This document shows positions 9,867 to 18,854 of a DNA stretch of 64,000 bases, piece by piece (the first letter of the stretch is position 1; every line of letters starts with the position of its first letter). Both the position numbers and the translations under genes were made by a program. Under the pieces are notes generated by a model. It saw nothing but the letters and a program-made list of their open reading frames with translations, ran no database searches and was not told the DNA's origin. This DNA comes from Gemmobacter fulvus (GTDB taxonomy: Bacteria; Pseudomonadota; Alphaproteobacteria; Rhodobacterales; Rhodobacteraceae), in the NCBI RefSeq assembly GCF_018798885.1, contig NZ_CP076361.1, positions 930,001 through 994,000 of the forward strand. Reading direction: 5' to 3'.

Positions 9867-11807
9867 TCAGCCCTTCCGCTTGACCCATATTTGGCCATCG
9901 ATCAGCGATTGCAGGTGTTTTGAAAGCGCAGCACGGTCCTCTCCCATATCGCTGCTATCCTCCATATTCGATTTTTCGGCGCGTTGCTGGGCGGCAACCG
10001 CCTGCGAAACGCGCCATGTCAGGCCTTCGTCGGCCAGACCTTCCACATCCTCCATCGCCTCGGCGATTTCCTGTTCATGCCCGCGCCGCGCTTCCAGTTT
10101 GGCGAATTCTTCGGCGAGGCACATCAGCGCCAGCTCGTCATCGTCACGATTGCGGATCGGTGGGGCGATCTGGACATGGGATTGCAGCAGCAGGGTTTCA
10201 AGGGCGGGCCCGGCAGCCTGCGCCAACCTTTGGCCGCAGGTCTCGGGATCGGGATCATGGGCATGGGTCAGGATCACCTGCCGCAGCGTGACATGCAGAT
10301 CATCGGTCAGGTGCAGCCGTTCCAACTGCGCCTCGAACCGGTCGATCAGGCGCGGGTGCAGCGCCAGCGTCGCCATCACCACCGACAGGCGCAGCTGTTC
10401 GGTGCTGCCCGCATCCGCCCCGGCCAGAATGGAAGCGCGCGCGCTGCCGGTCGGGCCTTCGGGGGCCGCCTTCTGGCCGCGCACGAAGGGGCCGGAGGCG
10501 CGCGATTGCGGCGGGCGGCGGCCCTGCTGGCCGAACAGCTCCCAGCGCAGGCGCTTGATGTCCTCGCCGTAATGAGCGCGGATCGACGGGTCTGCGATCC
10601 GCTTCAGCGCGGCGCGCAGCACCTTGTCCAACGCCGCCTTGCGTTCGGGGCTGTCAAACACCTTGCCTTCGGTTTCGCGCCGCCACAGCAGGTTGACCAT
10701 GGGCTGCGCCTCGTCCAGCACCCGCTGCATCGCAGGCGCGCCCTGCGCCTTGATCAGGTCATCCGGGTCGAGCCCCTGCGGCAGCACCGCAAAGCGCAGC
10801 CCCTGCCCCGCCTCCAGCAGCGGCAGCGCGAGGTCGATGACCCGCAGCGCCGCACGGATACCCGCCGTATCGCCATCCAGCGCGATGATCGGCTCGGGCG
10901 CGATGCGCCACATCAGGCGCAGCTGATCCTCGGTCACTGCCGTGCCCAAAGGGGCCACCGTGGCGGTGAACCCCGCCTCGGACAGTGCGATCACATCCAT
11001 ATAACCTTCGGCCACCACCAGAGGCTTGCCCTTGCCCGCCGCCTCGCGCGCGGGGGCGTGGTTGAACAGGTTGCGGCCCTTGTCAAACAGCTCAGTTTCC
11101 GGCCCGTTCAGATATTTCGCCCGCGCATTGGGATCGAGCGAGCGGCCACCAAGGCTGATCGCGCGCCCACGGCCATCGCGTATCGGAAAGATGATGCGGG
11201 CGCGGAACCGGTCATATAGACTGCCATCGTCGCCCTTGGCGATCAGCCCGGTGGCCACCATCAGATCCGGCGGCACGCCCTTGGCCTTGAGCGCCGTCAG
11301 CAGCGCCACGCGGCTGTCCGGGGCCCAGCCGATTTCCCAGCGGGCCTGCGCCTCGGGCGATAGTTTGCGCCGCGCCAGATAGTCGCGCGCCGGGGCCGCA
11401 TGGCCGGTTTGCAGGTTGAGCCGGAAAAACCTCACGGCCTCCTCCATCACGTCGGCCAACTGGCTGCGACGGTCGGCCTTCTGTGCCGCCTGCGGATCGC
11501 GGGCGGGCATCGGCATCCCGGCTTCGCGCGCCAGAATCTCCACCGCCTCCATGAAACCGACGTTTTCGGATTCCTTCACGAAGGTGACGGCATCGCCTTT
11601 AGCATGGCAGCCAAAACAGTAATAAAACCCTTTGCGATCATCCACATGGAACGAGGCGGACTTTTCCTGATGGAAGGGGCATGGTGCCCAGAAATCACCC
11701 TTGCCCTGATTGGACTTGCGCATATCCCACGTGACCTTGCGGCCCACGACGCCAGACAGCGAGACGCGGTTGCGCAGTTCATCGAGGAATCCGGGCGGGA
11801 GCGACAT
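9867..11807 (-). CDS. dnaG: DNA primase
   Basis: 646 residues. DnaG synthesises RNA primers at the replication fork. The zinc-binding domain shows C43, H46, C64 and C67 (CPFHQEKSASFHV...CFGCHAKGD). The catalytic core contains the RNAP-basic block and the TOPRIM acidic residues (VAEGYMDVIAL near residue 265, then ALDGDTAG). The C-terminal third is the poorly conserved DnaB-interacting region. The same-strand gap to rpoD is 91 bp, so the two could share a transcript. The genes upstream on this strand are the sox operon, separated by an interspersed repeat motif. Confidence 0.97.
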   Translation of the reverse strand: MSLPPGFLDELRNRVSLSGVVGRKVTWDMRKSNQGKGDFWAPCPFHQEKSASFHVDDRKGFYYCFGCHAKGDAVTFVKESENVGFMEAVEILAREAGMPMPARDPQAAQKADRRSQLADVMEEAVRFFRLNLQTGHAAPARDYLARRKLSPEAQARWEIGWAPDSRVALLTALKAKGVPPDLMVATGLIAKGDDGSLYDRFRARIIFPIRDGRGRAISLGGRSLDPNARAKYLNGPETELFDKGRNLFNHAPAREAAGKGKPLVVAEGYMDVIALSEAGFTATVAPLGTAVTEDQLRLMWRIAPEPIIALDGDTAGIRAALRVIDLALPLLEAGQGLRFAVLPQGLDPDDLIKAQGAPAMQRVLDEAQPMVNLLWRRETEGKVFDSPERKAALDKVLRAALKRIADPSIRAHYGEDIKRLRWELFGQQGRRPPQSRASGPFVRGQKAAPEGPTGSARASILAGADAGSTEQLRLSVVMATLALHPRLIDRFEAQLERLHLTDDLHVTLRQVILTHAHDPDPETCGQRLAQAAGPALETLLLQSHVQIAPPIRNRDDDELALMCLAEEFAKLEARRGHEQEIAEAMEDVEGLADEGLTWRVSQAVAAQQRAEKSNMEDSSDMGEDRAALSKHLQSLIDGQIWVKRKG

Positions 11808-11883
11808 TTGTCTTATATCGGCCCTGGGGGCGGCAGAGTCCAGTGTCTGCGCAGGGCGGCAGGACTGGGGGCTTGCCCCCAGA

Positions 11884-11910
11884 CCCCCAGGATATTTGGG
11901 CCAAGATGAA
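11884..11910 (+). repeat. Copy 1 of a dispersed intergenic motif (GGATATTTGGGCCAAGATGAA type)
   Basis: The motif runs CCCCCAGGATATTTGG and then GCCAAGATGAA. It begins 1 bp after the stop of the M20 gene when read in that gene's direction. Related copies lie at 16851-16877, 16891-16921 (inverted) and 47434-47470, each within about 55 bp of a stop codon. I recall similar motifs as abundant in Rhodobacteraceae genomes; the role is unknown. Confidence 0.6.
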
Positions 11911-11911
11911 A

Positions 11912-13057
11912 TCAGCCGAGCAGGGTATGGATCAGACGGTGGAAGGCGCGGATGCCCGGCGCAATGAGCGCATCGGGGAAATCATAATCGGGATTGTGCA
12001 GGGCGGGGGTGTGTTCGCCCGCGCCGAAATAGGCCATGGCGGCATGGGCCGCGGCACCGAAACGCCCGAAATCCTCGGAGGCGCGCAACGGCATGTCACC
12101 TGCGATCAGCGGGATGTCTTCGGCCATCAGCGCCGCACGGAACAGGCCTGTCGCGACAGGATCGTTGGTGCAGGCGGCGAAATCATCGTGCCAGCTGTGA
12201 TCGAGGGTCAGGCCCTGCGCGGTGGCGATCTGCTGTGCCAGGGTGAGCGCCTCGGCGCGCAGGGCCGCCATGCCCGCATCGGTCAGCGTGCGCAGGGTGG
12301 CCCAGATTTCGGCATGGCCGGGGCTGATGCCGAAGGCGGGCGCGCCCATCTGCGCATGGGTCAGCGTCACCATCCGGAACTCCGGGGTCAGCGCCCCGCC
12401 CTGCCCCAGAGCCATCAGGCCGGGGATCAGCTGCGCCAGCGCCTGTGCCGGGCTGATGCCCTTGTGCGGCTCTGCCGCATGCGAGGTTTTGCCGGTCAGC
12501 GCCAGTTTCAGCCCGACACTGGCGCAATTGGCCGGACCTTGCTCCAGCACGACATGGCCAAGGGGCAGGCCCGGCAGATTGTGCAGGGCGAAGGCGTAAT
12601 CCGGCGTGATCTGTGCAAAGCGGGGATCGGCCAGCACCGCCGCCGCCCCCGAGCCATCCTCTTCGGCGGGTTGGAACAGCAGCACCACGCGGCCCGAGGC
12701 CGGACGCTGGCGACCCAAAAGGCGGGCCAGCCCGGCCAGAATGGTGCTGTGGCCATCATGGCCGCAGAGATGCCCGGTGCCGGGGATCTGTGATCGGTGC
12801 GGCACGTCGGACAGTTCGGCAATCGGCAGCGCGTCCAGTTCCGAGCGGATCAACACCGTGGGGCCGGGCGTGGTCCCGCGATAGACCAGCGCCACGCCGT
12901 GCCCGCCGAGGTCGGTGAGGCGGTCATCCGGCTGGCTGTCGGCGGTAAAGGCCAGCACGGCGCGGGCGGTTTGCGCCTCGTGCCCCGACACTTCGGGTTG
13001 GCGGTGCAGCGCGTGGCGGAAGGCAATCAGTTCTGCCAGATCGGACGCGGCCAGCAT
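11912..13057 (-). CDS. M20 family amidohydrolase (hippurate hydrolase/IAA-amino acid hydrolase type)
   Basis: 381 residues. M20D metallohydrolases remove acyl groups from N-acyl amino acids. Metal ligands and active-site blocks are visible: FRHALHRQPEVSGHE at the N-terminus, GHLCGHDGHSTILAGLARLL (about residue 90-110), FQPAEEDGSGA (about 130), a middle lid domain, and the late His in ASEDFGRFG...FGAGEHTPALHNPDYDF. The start overlaps the soxG stop as TGATG, so it is translationally coupled to the sarcosine oxidase operon. That suggests a role with N-acyl or N-methyl amino acid catabolism, but the substrate is unknown. Confidence 0.88.
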   Translation of the reverse strand: MLAASDLAELIAFRHALHRQPEVSGHEAQTARAVLAFTADSQPDDRLTDLGGHGVALVYRGTTPGPTVLIRSELDALPIAELSDVPHRSQIPGTGHLCGHDGHSTILAGLARLLGRQRPASGRVVLLFQPAEEDGSGAAAVLADPRFAQITPDYAFALHNLPGLPLGHVVLEQGPANCASVGLKLALTGKTSHAAEPHKGISPAQALAQLIPGLMALGQGGALTPEFRMVTLTHAQMGAPAFGISPGHAEIWATLRTLTDAGMAALRAEALTLAQQIATAQGLTLDHSWHDDFAACTNDPVATGLFRAALMAEDIPLIAGDMPLRASEDFGRFGAAAHAAMAYFGAGEHTPALHNPDYDFPDALIAPGIRAFHRLIHTLLG

Positions 13058-13596
13058 CAGGCGATCGCCGTTCTGGCAGCGAGGCGCTGCATCGGCCCGG
13101 CAATCTCGTGCCAGGCGCTCTGCGCCATCGAGCGGAACACCATGATCTCGAAGGCCGTCTCGGTCCGCATCAGGATCGAGGCCATATGGTTGAGCGGAGC
13201 CCGCGCCGCCCTTCCCGGCGGGAAGGCGCTTTCGCGCAGATCGAGCGGGTAGAGCCGCATCAGGGCCGCGTCCGCCCCCGCCCCTTCCAGCCGCAGGCAG
13301 GCCCAGCCATCCGACTGATCAGTCAGGGCGGCGGCGGGCGTTTCCAGCACGGCATTGATCAGGAAGGCCTGATCGCGGCCCGTCCAGACGATGCGCAGAT
13401 GGCCCTTGTCGGCAAAGGTATTGGGCGCGGGAAAGGCCAGGCCAAGGGGCTTCAGCGCCTTGGCCACCGCCTTGTCCTGCCCCCGGAACGGCGCAAGCGA
13501 CAGCACGCTGTCCAGCACCACCTCCGACAGTGACAGCGCGCCATGGGTGATCGGCCAAAGACCGGCCAGCGGGGTTTTGGCAATGAGCTTAGGCAC
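13057..13596 (-). CDS. soxG: Sarcosine oxidase gamma subunit
   Basis: 179 residues. Gamma subunit of heterotetrameric sarcosine oxidase, which converts sarcosine to glycine, formaldehyde and H2O2 (5,10-methylene-THF when folate is present). The weakly conserved family core is visible: HIRIVWTGRDQAFLI-like segment, SDGWACLRLEG, then a block ending in FPPGRAARAPLNHMASILMRTETAFEIMVFRSMAQSAWHEI. The 8-bp overlap with the soxA end and the operon order B-D-A-G make the assignment firm. Confidence 0.92.
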   Translation of the reverse strand: MPKLIAKTPLAGLWPITHGALSLSEVVLDSVLSLAPFRGQDKAVAKALKPLGLAFPAPNTFADKGHLRIVWTGRDQAFLINAVLETPAAALTDQSDGWACLRLEGAGADAALMRLYPLDLRESAFPPGRAARAPLNHMASILMRTETAFEIMVFRSMAQSAWHEIAGPMQRLAARTAIA

Positions 13597-16519
13597 GCAG
13601 TTTCACCCCTTCCTTGTCATGGAACACCGGATCACAGACTTCGCAGAGCACGTCGATGCCGCGCAGATGATCCACCACGCGGATCGCCTCGCCCAGCCGC
13701 GACCGGCCGTTTTTCAGAAAGCTCAGGCCCAGCCAGGCGCCGAGCGTGGGCGAATAGCAGACCGAGGTGATATAACCCTGATCCTGCGCCCGTTCGACCG
13801 CATCGCCGGGCGTGAACAGATGCGCCCCCGCCGTAAGCGCCGCATCCGAATGGGGCTTCAACCCGACCAGCTGCTCCCGCGCGGGGCCGATCAGGCCGGA
13901 ACGGGCAGCGGCGGCCTTGCCGATACAGTCTTTCTTGCCGCTGACCATCTTTTCCATGCCGATGTCATAGGCGGTCACGCGGCCATGAATCTCGGCATGG
14001 GTGATGAAACCCTTTTCGATGCGCAGCACATTCAGCGCCTCCATCCCGTAGGGGCCGCCGCCGATGGTTTCGGCCCGCGCCAGCAAATCGCGGAACAGGG
14101 CCTCGCCATAGCGGGCGGGCACCGCGATCTCATACCCTTCCTCACCCGAGAAGGAGATGCGGAACAGCCGCCCCTGCACGCCCTGCACCGTCACCTTGGC
14201 GCAGCCCATGAAGGGCAGATCGGGGTCGGGATCGAGGATGGTGTTCAGCAGCGCCCGCGCCTTCGGCCCGGCAATGGCAAATTGCGCCCAGGTTTCGGTG
14301 ACCGAGATGAAGCGCAGATCCCAATCGGCACAGAAGGCCTGATGCACGAAATCCAGATGCCGCATGACCAGACCGGCAGCCGCAGTGGTGGTGGTCATCA
14401 GGAAATGCGTCTCGCCCAGCCGGGCGGTGGTGCCATCATCCAGCACCATGCCATCCTCGCGCAGCATCAGCCCATAACGCACCCGCCCCACCGGCAGGGT
14501 GCTGAAGGTGTTGCAATAGACCAGATCCAGAAAGCGCGCCGCATCCGCGCCCTGAATGTCGATCTTGCCAAGGGTAGAGACATCCGCCACGCCCACTGAA
14601 CTACGCACCATGCGCACCTCCCGGTCGCAGGCCTCCCGCCATGTCGTCTCGCCGGGGCGCGGGAAATAGCTGGGGCGATACCACAGCCCCGCTTCGATCA
14701 TCGGCGCGCCGCGTTCGACCGTGGCGGAATGCGAGGTCAGGAACCGCTGCGGGGCAAAGCCGCTGCCCTTGCCGCCTGCCCCCAGCGCCGCGATGGAAAC
14801 CGGAGTATAGGGCGGGCGGAAGGTGGTGGTGCCGGTGCCGGGGATACTGCGCCCCGTGGCATCGGCCAGCACCGCCAGCGCCGCCACATTCGAACTCTTG
14901 CCCTGATCCGGTGCCATGCCCTGCGTGGTATAGCGTTTCATATGCTCGACACTGGCAAAGTTTTCCTGCGCGGCGAGCCGCACGTCCTTCACCGTCACAT
15001 CATTGGCAAAATCGAGCCAGGCACGGCCCCAGAGGCTTTTCGCATGCGGCACCTGCCACAGCGGCTGGATCGCATAGGGCGCATCTTCGGCCACCGGCAG
15101 GCGCAGACCGGGGGCCTTGCGGCCCAGCGCCTCCAGCGCCTCGCGCGCCGCCCGCTGCCCCGAGGCAAGGCAGGCGGCAGTGGACATCAGACCCGCCGCC
15201 GATCCGGCCGGGGCCAGCCCCGGAACCGCGCCGGGGGCGGGGACAAAAGCCGACTGCGCCTCGTTCCAGACCGGGCGGCCATTCATGTGGCAGGTCAGAT
15301 GCAGCGTCGGGTTCCACCCGCCCGAGATGGCAAGGCAATCGGTCTCGATCACCGCCTCGCCACCGCCATGGCGCACCGTGATATGGGTCAGCCCCTTGCG
15401 GCCACGGGTGCCGATCACCACGGCCCCGGTATAGACCGGGCAATCCTCGACCGCGCTGGCATGAGGGCGCGCGTCGATGATGGCGGCCACCTGAACCCCG
15501 GCGGCCATCAGATCCCGTGCGGTGCGGCGGGCATCCTCGTTATTGGTGAATACCGTGACACGCTTGCCGGGCGCCACCCCATAACGGTTCAGATAGCTGC
15601 GCACCGCCGAGGCCATCATGATGCCGGGCCGGTCGTTGTTTTCAAACGCCACCGGACGCTCCAGCGCCCCTGCCGCCAGAATCGCCCGTTTGGCCACGAT
15701 GCGCCAGAAACATTCGCGCGGCAGATGCGGGCGGGTGGGCAGATGCAGGCCCGCGCGCTCCAAAGCGCCATAGGTGCCATGGTCATAGGCGCCGGTCACG
15801 CTGGTGCGCGGCATCAGCCGGACATTGGGCAGGTTGGCAAGTTCGGCCAGAACCTGCGCCGCCCAGTCCGCGCCGGATAGGCCGTCCAGCAGCGCAGTCT
15901 CTGCCAGCGCCCGCCCGCCCATTCGGGCATCCTCATCGGCCAGAATGACATCGGCCCCGGCGCGGCCCGCCTCCAGCGCCGCCATCAACCCGGTCGGCCC
16001 CGCGCCGATCACCAGAAGATCGCAGAAGGCAAAGGCCTTTTCATACTCCCCTTCATCCTGCTGCCGCGACAGGCTGCCCAAACCGGCCGCGCGGCGGATC
16101 AGCGGCTCATACAGGCCTTCCCAGAACGCCCGCGGCCACATGAAGGTCTTGTAATAAAAGCCCGCACTCAGGAACGGCGAGACCAGATCATTCACCGCCA
16201 GCAGATCGAAATTCAGTGACGGAAAACGGTTCTGACTGCGCGCCGCCAGCCCCTGATACAATTCCTGCACCGTGGCGCGCACATTCGGGGTGCGCTGGCG
16301 CTCCTCCAGCACTTCGACCAGCGCATTGGGCTCTTCGCTGCCCGCCGTCAGAACGCCGCGCGGGCGGTGATACTTGAAACTGCGCCCGACCAGTTTGACC
16401 CCATTGGCCAACAGCGCCGAGGCGAGCGTATCGCCGGGATGGCCAATATAGTCGCGCCCGTCAAACCGAAAGCCCAACGGGATCGTCCGGTCGATCAGAC
16501 CCTTGCCTTCGATCCTCAT
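13589..16519 (-). CDS. soxA: Sarcosine oxidase alpha subunit
   Basis: 976 residues, the family length. The largest subunit of heterotetrameric sarcosine oxidase; it binds NAD+ and, through its C-terminal half, folate. The N-terminus resembles a 2Fe-2S ferredoxin fold lacking the cluster (KYHRPRGVLTAGSEEPNALVEV). The dinucleotide-binding motif LLVIGAGPTGLMAALEAGRAGADVILADED lies near residue 168. The C-terminal 370 residues are GcvT/aminomethyltransferase-like (TFSTLPVGRVRYGLMLREDGMVLDDG, then GEEGYEIAVPARYGEALFRDL). Its start overlaps the soxD stop by 4 bp (ATGA). Confidence 0.96.
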   Translation of the reverse strand: MRIEGKGLIDRTIPLGFRFDGRDYIGHPGDTLASALLANGVKLVGRSFKYHRPRGVLTAGSEEPNALVEVLEERQRTPNVRATVQELYQGLAARSQNRFPSLNFDLLAVNDLVSPFLSAGFYYKTFMWPRAFWEGLYEPLIRRAAGLGSLSRQQDEGEYEKAFAFCDLLVIGAGPTGLMAALEAGRAGADVILADEDARMGGRALAETALLDGLSGADWAAQVLAELANLPNVRLMPRTSVTGAYDHGTYGALERAGLHLPTRPHLPRECFWRIVAKRAILAAGALERPVAFENNDRPGIMMASAVRSYLNRYGVAPGKRVTVFTNNEDARRTARDLMAAGVQVAAIIDARPHASAVEDCPVYTGAVVIGTRGRKGLTHITVRHGGGEAVIETDCLAISGGWNPTLHLTCHMNGRPVWNEAQSAFVPAPGAVPGLAPAGSAAGLMSTAACLASGQRAAREALEALGRKAPGLRLPVAEDAPYAIQPLWQVPHAKSLWGRAWLDFANDVTVKDVRLAAQENFASVEHMKRYTTQGMAPDQGKSSNVAALAVLADATGRSIPGTGTTTFRPPYTPVSIAALGAGGKGSGFAPQRFLTSHSATVERGAPMIEAGLWYRPSYFPRPGETTWREACDREVRMVRSSVGVADVSTLGKIDIQGADAARFLDLVYCNTFSTLPVGRVRYGLMLREDGMVLDDGTTARLGETHFLMTTTTAAAGLVMRHLDFVHQAFCADWDLRFISVTETWAQFAIAGPKARALLNTILDPDPDLPFMGCAKVTVQGVQGRLFRISFSGEEGYEIAVPARYGEALFRDLLARAETIGGGPYGMEALNVLRIEKGFITHAEIHGRVTAYDIGMEKMVSGKKDCIGKAAAARSGLIGPAREQLVGLKPHSDAALTAGAHLFTPGDAVERAQDQGYITSVCYSPTLGAWLGLSFLKNGRSRLGEAIRVVDHLRGIDVLCEVCDPVFHDKEGVKLRA

Positions 16520-16785
16520 TTGCCCCCCCCTTTCGCAGCGACCAGTTCCACCTTCATAATGTCATGGGTCACGGTGTTGCGGGTGACGGCCAGCCACTGG
16601 GCGCAGCCGCTTTCGTGATACCACAGATCGCGCGTCACCCCGGCGGGGTTGTCGCGGTTGTGCAGATACTCATCCCAGGCCTGAAGCGGTGCTTGCGGAT
16701 CCGGACGGCGCAGATAGTCATCCGCACCGTAATAATAGAATTCGCGCCGGTCACGCGGGCCACAAAGGGGGCAGGTCAGACGCAT
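16516..16785 (-). CDS. soxD: Sarcosine oxidase delta subunit
   Basis: 89 residues. The small zinc-binding delta subunit: N-terminal TCPLCGPRDRREFYYYGAD with the zinc cysteines, RDNPAGVTRDLWYHESGC supplying the later cysteine, and the family's WLAVTRNTVTHDI ending. Translationally coupled to soxA (4-bp overlap). The gap to soxB is unusually long (187 bp) for this operon and is filled by an inverted repeat pair. Confidence 0.95.
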   Translation of the reverse strand: MRLTCPLCGPRDRREFYYYGADDYLRRPDPQAPLQAWDEYLHNRDNPAGVTRDLWYHESGCAQWLAVTRNTVTHDIMKVELVAAKGGGK

Positions 16786-16850
16786 GAAACGGACTCCGCT
16801 GCGGAAGGAAAAAAGGAAGATAGGGGCGCTGCCCCTCGGCCTGCGGCCTC

Positions 16851-16921
16851 ACCCCGGGATATTTCTGCCAAGATGAATAGGCGGCTGGATTTCATCTTGG
16901 TCAAAATATCCCCGCCGGAGG
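16851..16921. repeat. Inverted pair of the dispersed motif inside the sox operon
   Basis: One arm, 16851-16877 on the plus strand (CCCCGGGATATTT...CCAAGATGAA), faces an inverted arm at 16891-16921 (TTCATCTTGG...ATATCCCCGCCGGAGG), with about 13 bp between them. The transcript could fold into an imperfect hairpin of roughly 25 bp between soxB and soxD, about 50-120 nt after the soxB stop. Confidence 0.75.
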
Positions 16922-16972
16922 CAGCAGCGGCGGGATGCGGGCGGAGGGTCAGAGGGAGGCGCATACCGGCAC

Positions 16973-18223
16973 TCAATGCAGGTTGTGTTGGCTGCCGGTG
17001 CCTTCTTCATCCAGAAGATGGCCGGTGGCAAAACGGTCCAGGCGGAAGGCGCGTACCACCTCATGCGGCTGATCGGTGGCCATCAGATGCGCCATGCAGA
17101 AGCCTGAGGCCGGCACGGCCTTGAAGCCGCCGTAGTTCCAGCCGCAATCCAGATACAGGCCCTCGACATGGGTCCTGTCGATCACCGGAGAGCCGTCGGG
17201 TGTCATATCCATGATACCGCCCCAGGAGCGCAGCACCTTGGCACGACCGATCATCGGCATCAGCGTCATACCTGCCTCCATCACATGTTCCACCATCGGC
17301 AGGTTGCCGCGCGCGGCATAGCTGGCGTAGAAATCCAGATCGCCGCCGAAGACCAGACCGCCCTTGTCGGACTGGCTGATATAGAAATGGCCCATGCCGA
17401 AGCTGATCACATGGTCGATCACCGGCTTCAGCCCTTCGGTCACGAAGGCTTGCAGGATGTGGCTTTCGATCGGCAGGCGCAGCCCGGCCATGGCCGCGAC
17501 CTGCGACGACCGGCCCGCCACCACGATGCCGACCTTTTTCGCCCGGATCGCGCCGCGCGTCGTCTGCACCCCGCGCACCACCCCGTTTTCGATGTCGATG
17601 CCGGTCACTTCGCAATTCTGGATCAGGTCCACACCGCGCTGATCGGCGGCGCGGGCATAGCCCCAGGCCACGGCATCATGCCGCGCAGTGCCGCCGCGCC
17701 GGTGCAGCAGGCCGCCGTAGATAGGAAAGCGCGTCTGCTCGAAATCGAGATAGGGCAGCAGTTTGCGCACGCCGTCGCGGTCAAGCAGTTCGGCATCATC
17801 GCCCTGATTGATCATCGCATTGCCGCGCCGGGCAAAGGCGTCGCGCTGGCCATCGGAGTGGAACAGGTTGATCAGGCCGCGCTGGCTGTGCATCACGTTG
17901 TAATTGAGATCGGCCTCCAGCCCTTCCCACAGCTTCAACGAATGGCTGTAGAATTCGCTGTTGCCGGGCAGGAAGTAATTGGCGCGCACGATCGTGGTAT
18001 TGCGCCCCACATTGCCGCCGCCGAGATAGCCCTTTTCCAGCACCGCGATATTGGTCAGCCCGTGGTTCTTTGCCAGGTAATAGGCGGTCGACAGGCCATG
18101 GCCGCCGCCGCCGATGATGATCGCATCATACTCGGCTTTGGGCGCGGGGTTGCGCCAGGCAGGCCGCCAGCCGGTATTGCCGAACAGCCCCTCGGTGATG
18201 ACCTTCAGCCCGGAATATCGCAT
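16973..18223 (-). CDS. soxB: Sarcosine oxidase beta subunit
   Basis: 416 residues. The flavin subunit of sarcosine oxidase that holds the substrate-oxidising centre. The FAD-binding motif AIIIGGGGHGLSTAYYLAK is near residues 34-52, followed by LEKGYLGGGNVGRNTTIVRANYF. GGTARHDAVAWGYARAAD (His182) probably contains the covalent flavin attachment histidine known from this family; I make this from memory of the alignment. First gene of soxBDAG-M20. Upstream are 116 bp to the merR stop on the same strand, so the operon promoter should lie there. Confidence 0.95.
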   Translation of the reverse strand: MRYSGLKVITEGLFGNTGWRPAWRNPAPKAEYDAIIIGGGGHGLSTAYYLAKNHGLTNIAVLEKGYLGGGNVGRNTTIVRANYFLPGNSEFYSHSLKLWEGLEADLNYNVMHSQRGLINLFHSDGQRDAFARRGNAMINQGDDAELLDRDGVRKLLPYLDFEQTRFPIYGGLLHRRGGTARHDAVAWGYARAADQRGVDLIQNCEVTGIDIENGVVRGVQTTRGAIRAKKVGIVVAGRSSQVAAMAGLRLPIESHILQAFVTEGLKPVIDHVISFGMGHFYISQSDKGGLVFGGDLDFYASYAARGNLPMVEHVMEAGMTLMPMIGRAKVLRSWGGIMDMTPDGSPVIDRTHVEGLYLDCGWNYGGFKAVPASGFCMAHLMATDQPHEVVRAFRLDRFATGHLLDEEGTGSQHNLH

Positions 18224-18339
18224 GGTGCAGCCTTTTGCTTGCCGATCCGCAGGATCAGGGCCAGAGAAACGGGGATACCGACAAATATCAAGCCCTTCTG
18301 ACGAAAACCTTGCCCCTGCGCGACAAATTGCGTCGCAAA

Positions 18340-18768
18340 TCAGGGTTCGTCATGCGGACCGGCACAATGAGCGTGATCCGCCAGGCTTTCGATCACCCGG
18401 CAATCGGCGACGGCACCGCCGCCGCCGCAGTCCAGCATCCGCAGCAGCTCGGCCCGCAGCGCCGTCAGATGGAGGATGCGGCGCTCCACCTCGGCCAGCT
18501 GCGCCTGCGCGATGGCATCCGCATCGGCACAGGCTGCCTGCGGGTGGCCCGCAAGCTCCAGCAGATCGGCAATCGCGGGCAGGCCGAAGCCCAGATCCCG
18601 CGCATGGCGGATGAAGCGCAGCCGCGCCACCGCCGCCGTATCATAGAGCCGCTGATTGCCACCCGAGCGCGGTGGCACGGCCAGCAGCCCCCGCTCTTCG
18701 TAAAAGCGGATCGTGTTGACCTTCACACCGCTGTCCCGCGCCGCTTCGCCGATTGTGTAGTCGCGCAT
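18340..18768 (-). CDS. MerR family metal-responsive regulator (ZntR/CadR-like)
   Basis: 142 residues. The MerR winged-helix domain is N-terminal (MRDYTIGEAARDSGVKVNTIRFYEERGLL...RLYDTAAVARLRFIRHARDLGF). A dimerisation helix and a cysteine-containing metal loop follow: a Cys at the start of the helix (AACADADA), then LDCGGGGAVADC and HAHC near the end. The spacing resembles ZntR/CadR sensors of Zn, Cd or Pb rather than CueR. The start is the ATG at 18768; the open frame extends upstream but without similarity. Divergent from a cation-efflux gene, with a dyad in the shared 86-bp region, so it probably controls that gene. Confidence 0.9.
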   Translation of the reverse strand: MRDYTIGEAARDSGVKVNTIRFYEERGLLAVPPRSGGNQRLYDTAAVARLRFIRHARDLGFGLPAIADLLELAGHPQAACADADAIAQAQLAEVERRILHLTALRAELLRMLDCGGGGAVADCRVIESLADHAHCAGPHDEP

Positions 18769-18778
18769 GGAAAAACCT

Positions 18779-18807
18779 CTTGCAGCTCCAGCGACTGTAG
18801 ATGTTAC
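18779..18807 (+). promoter_or_regulatory. Candidate MerR operator between merR and the efflux gene
   Basis: A TTGCAG -35-like hexamer (18780-18785) partly overlaps an imperfect dyad CTCCAG-CGA-CTGTAG (18786-18800). A weak -10-like sequence lies near 18802-18811. A dyad placed in an over-long spacer is the MerR-family promoter design. The efflux ATG at 18855 follows. Confidence 0.55.
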
Positions 18808-18854
18808 GCCCCTTTGCGACAGAGACAAGTCAGACAGAGACGAGGAGCAAAGAT

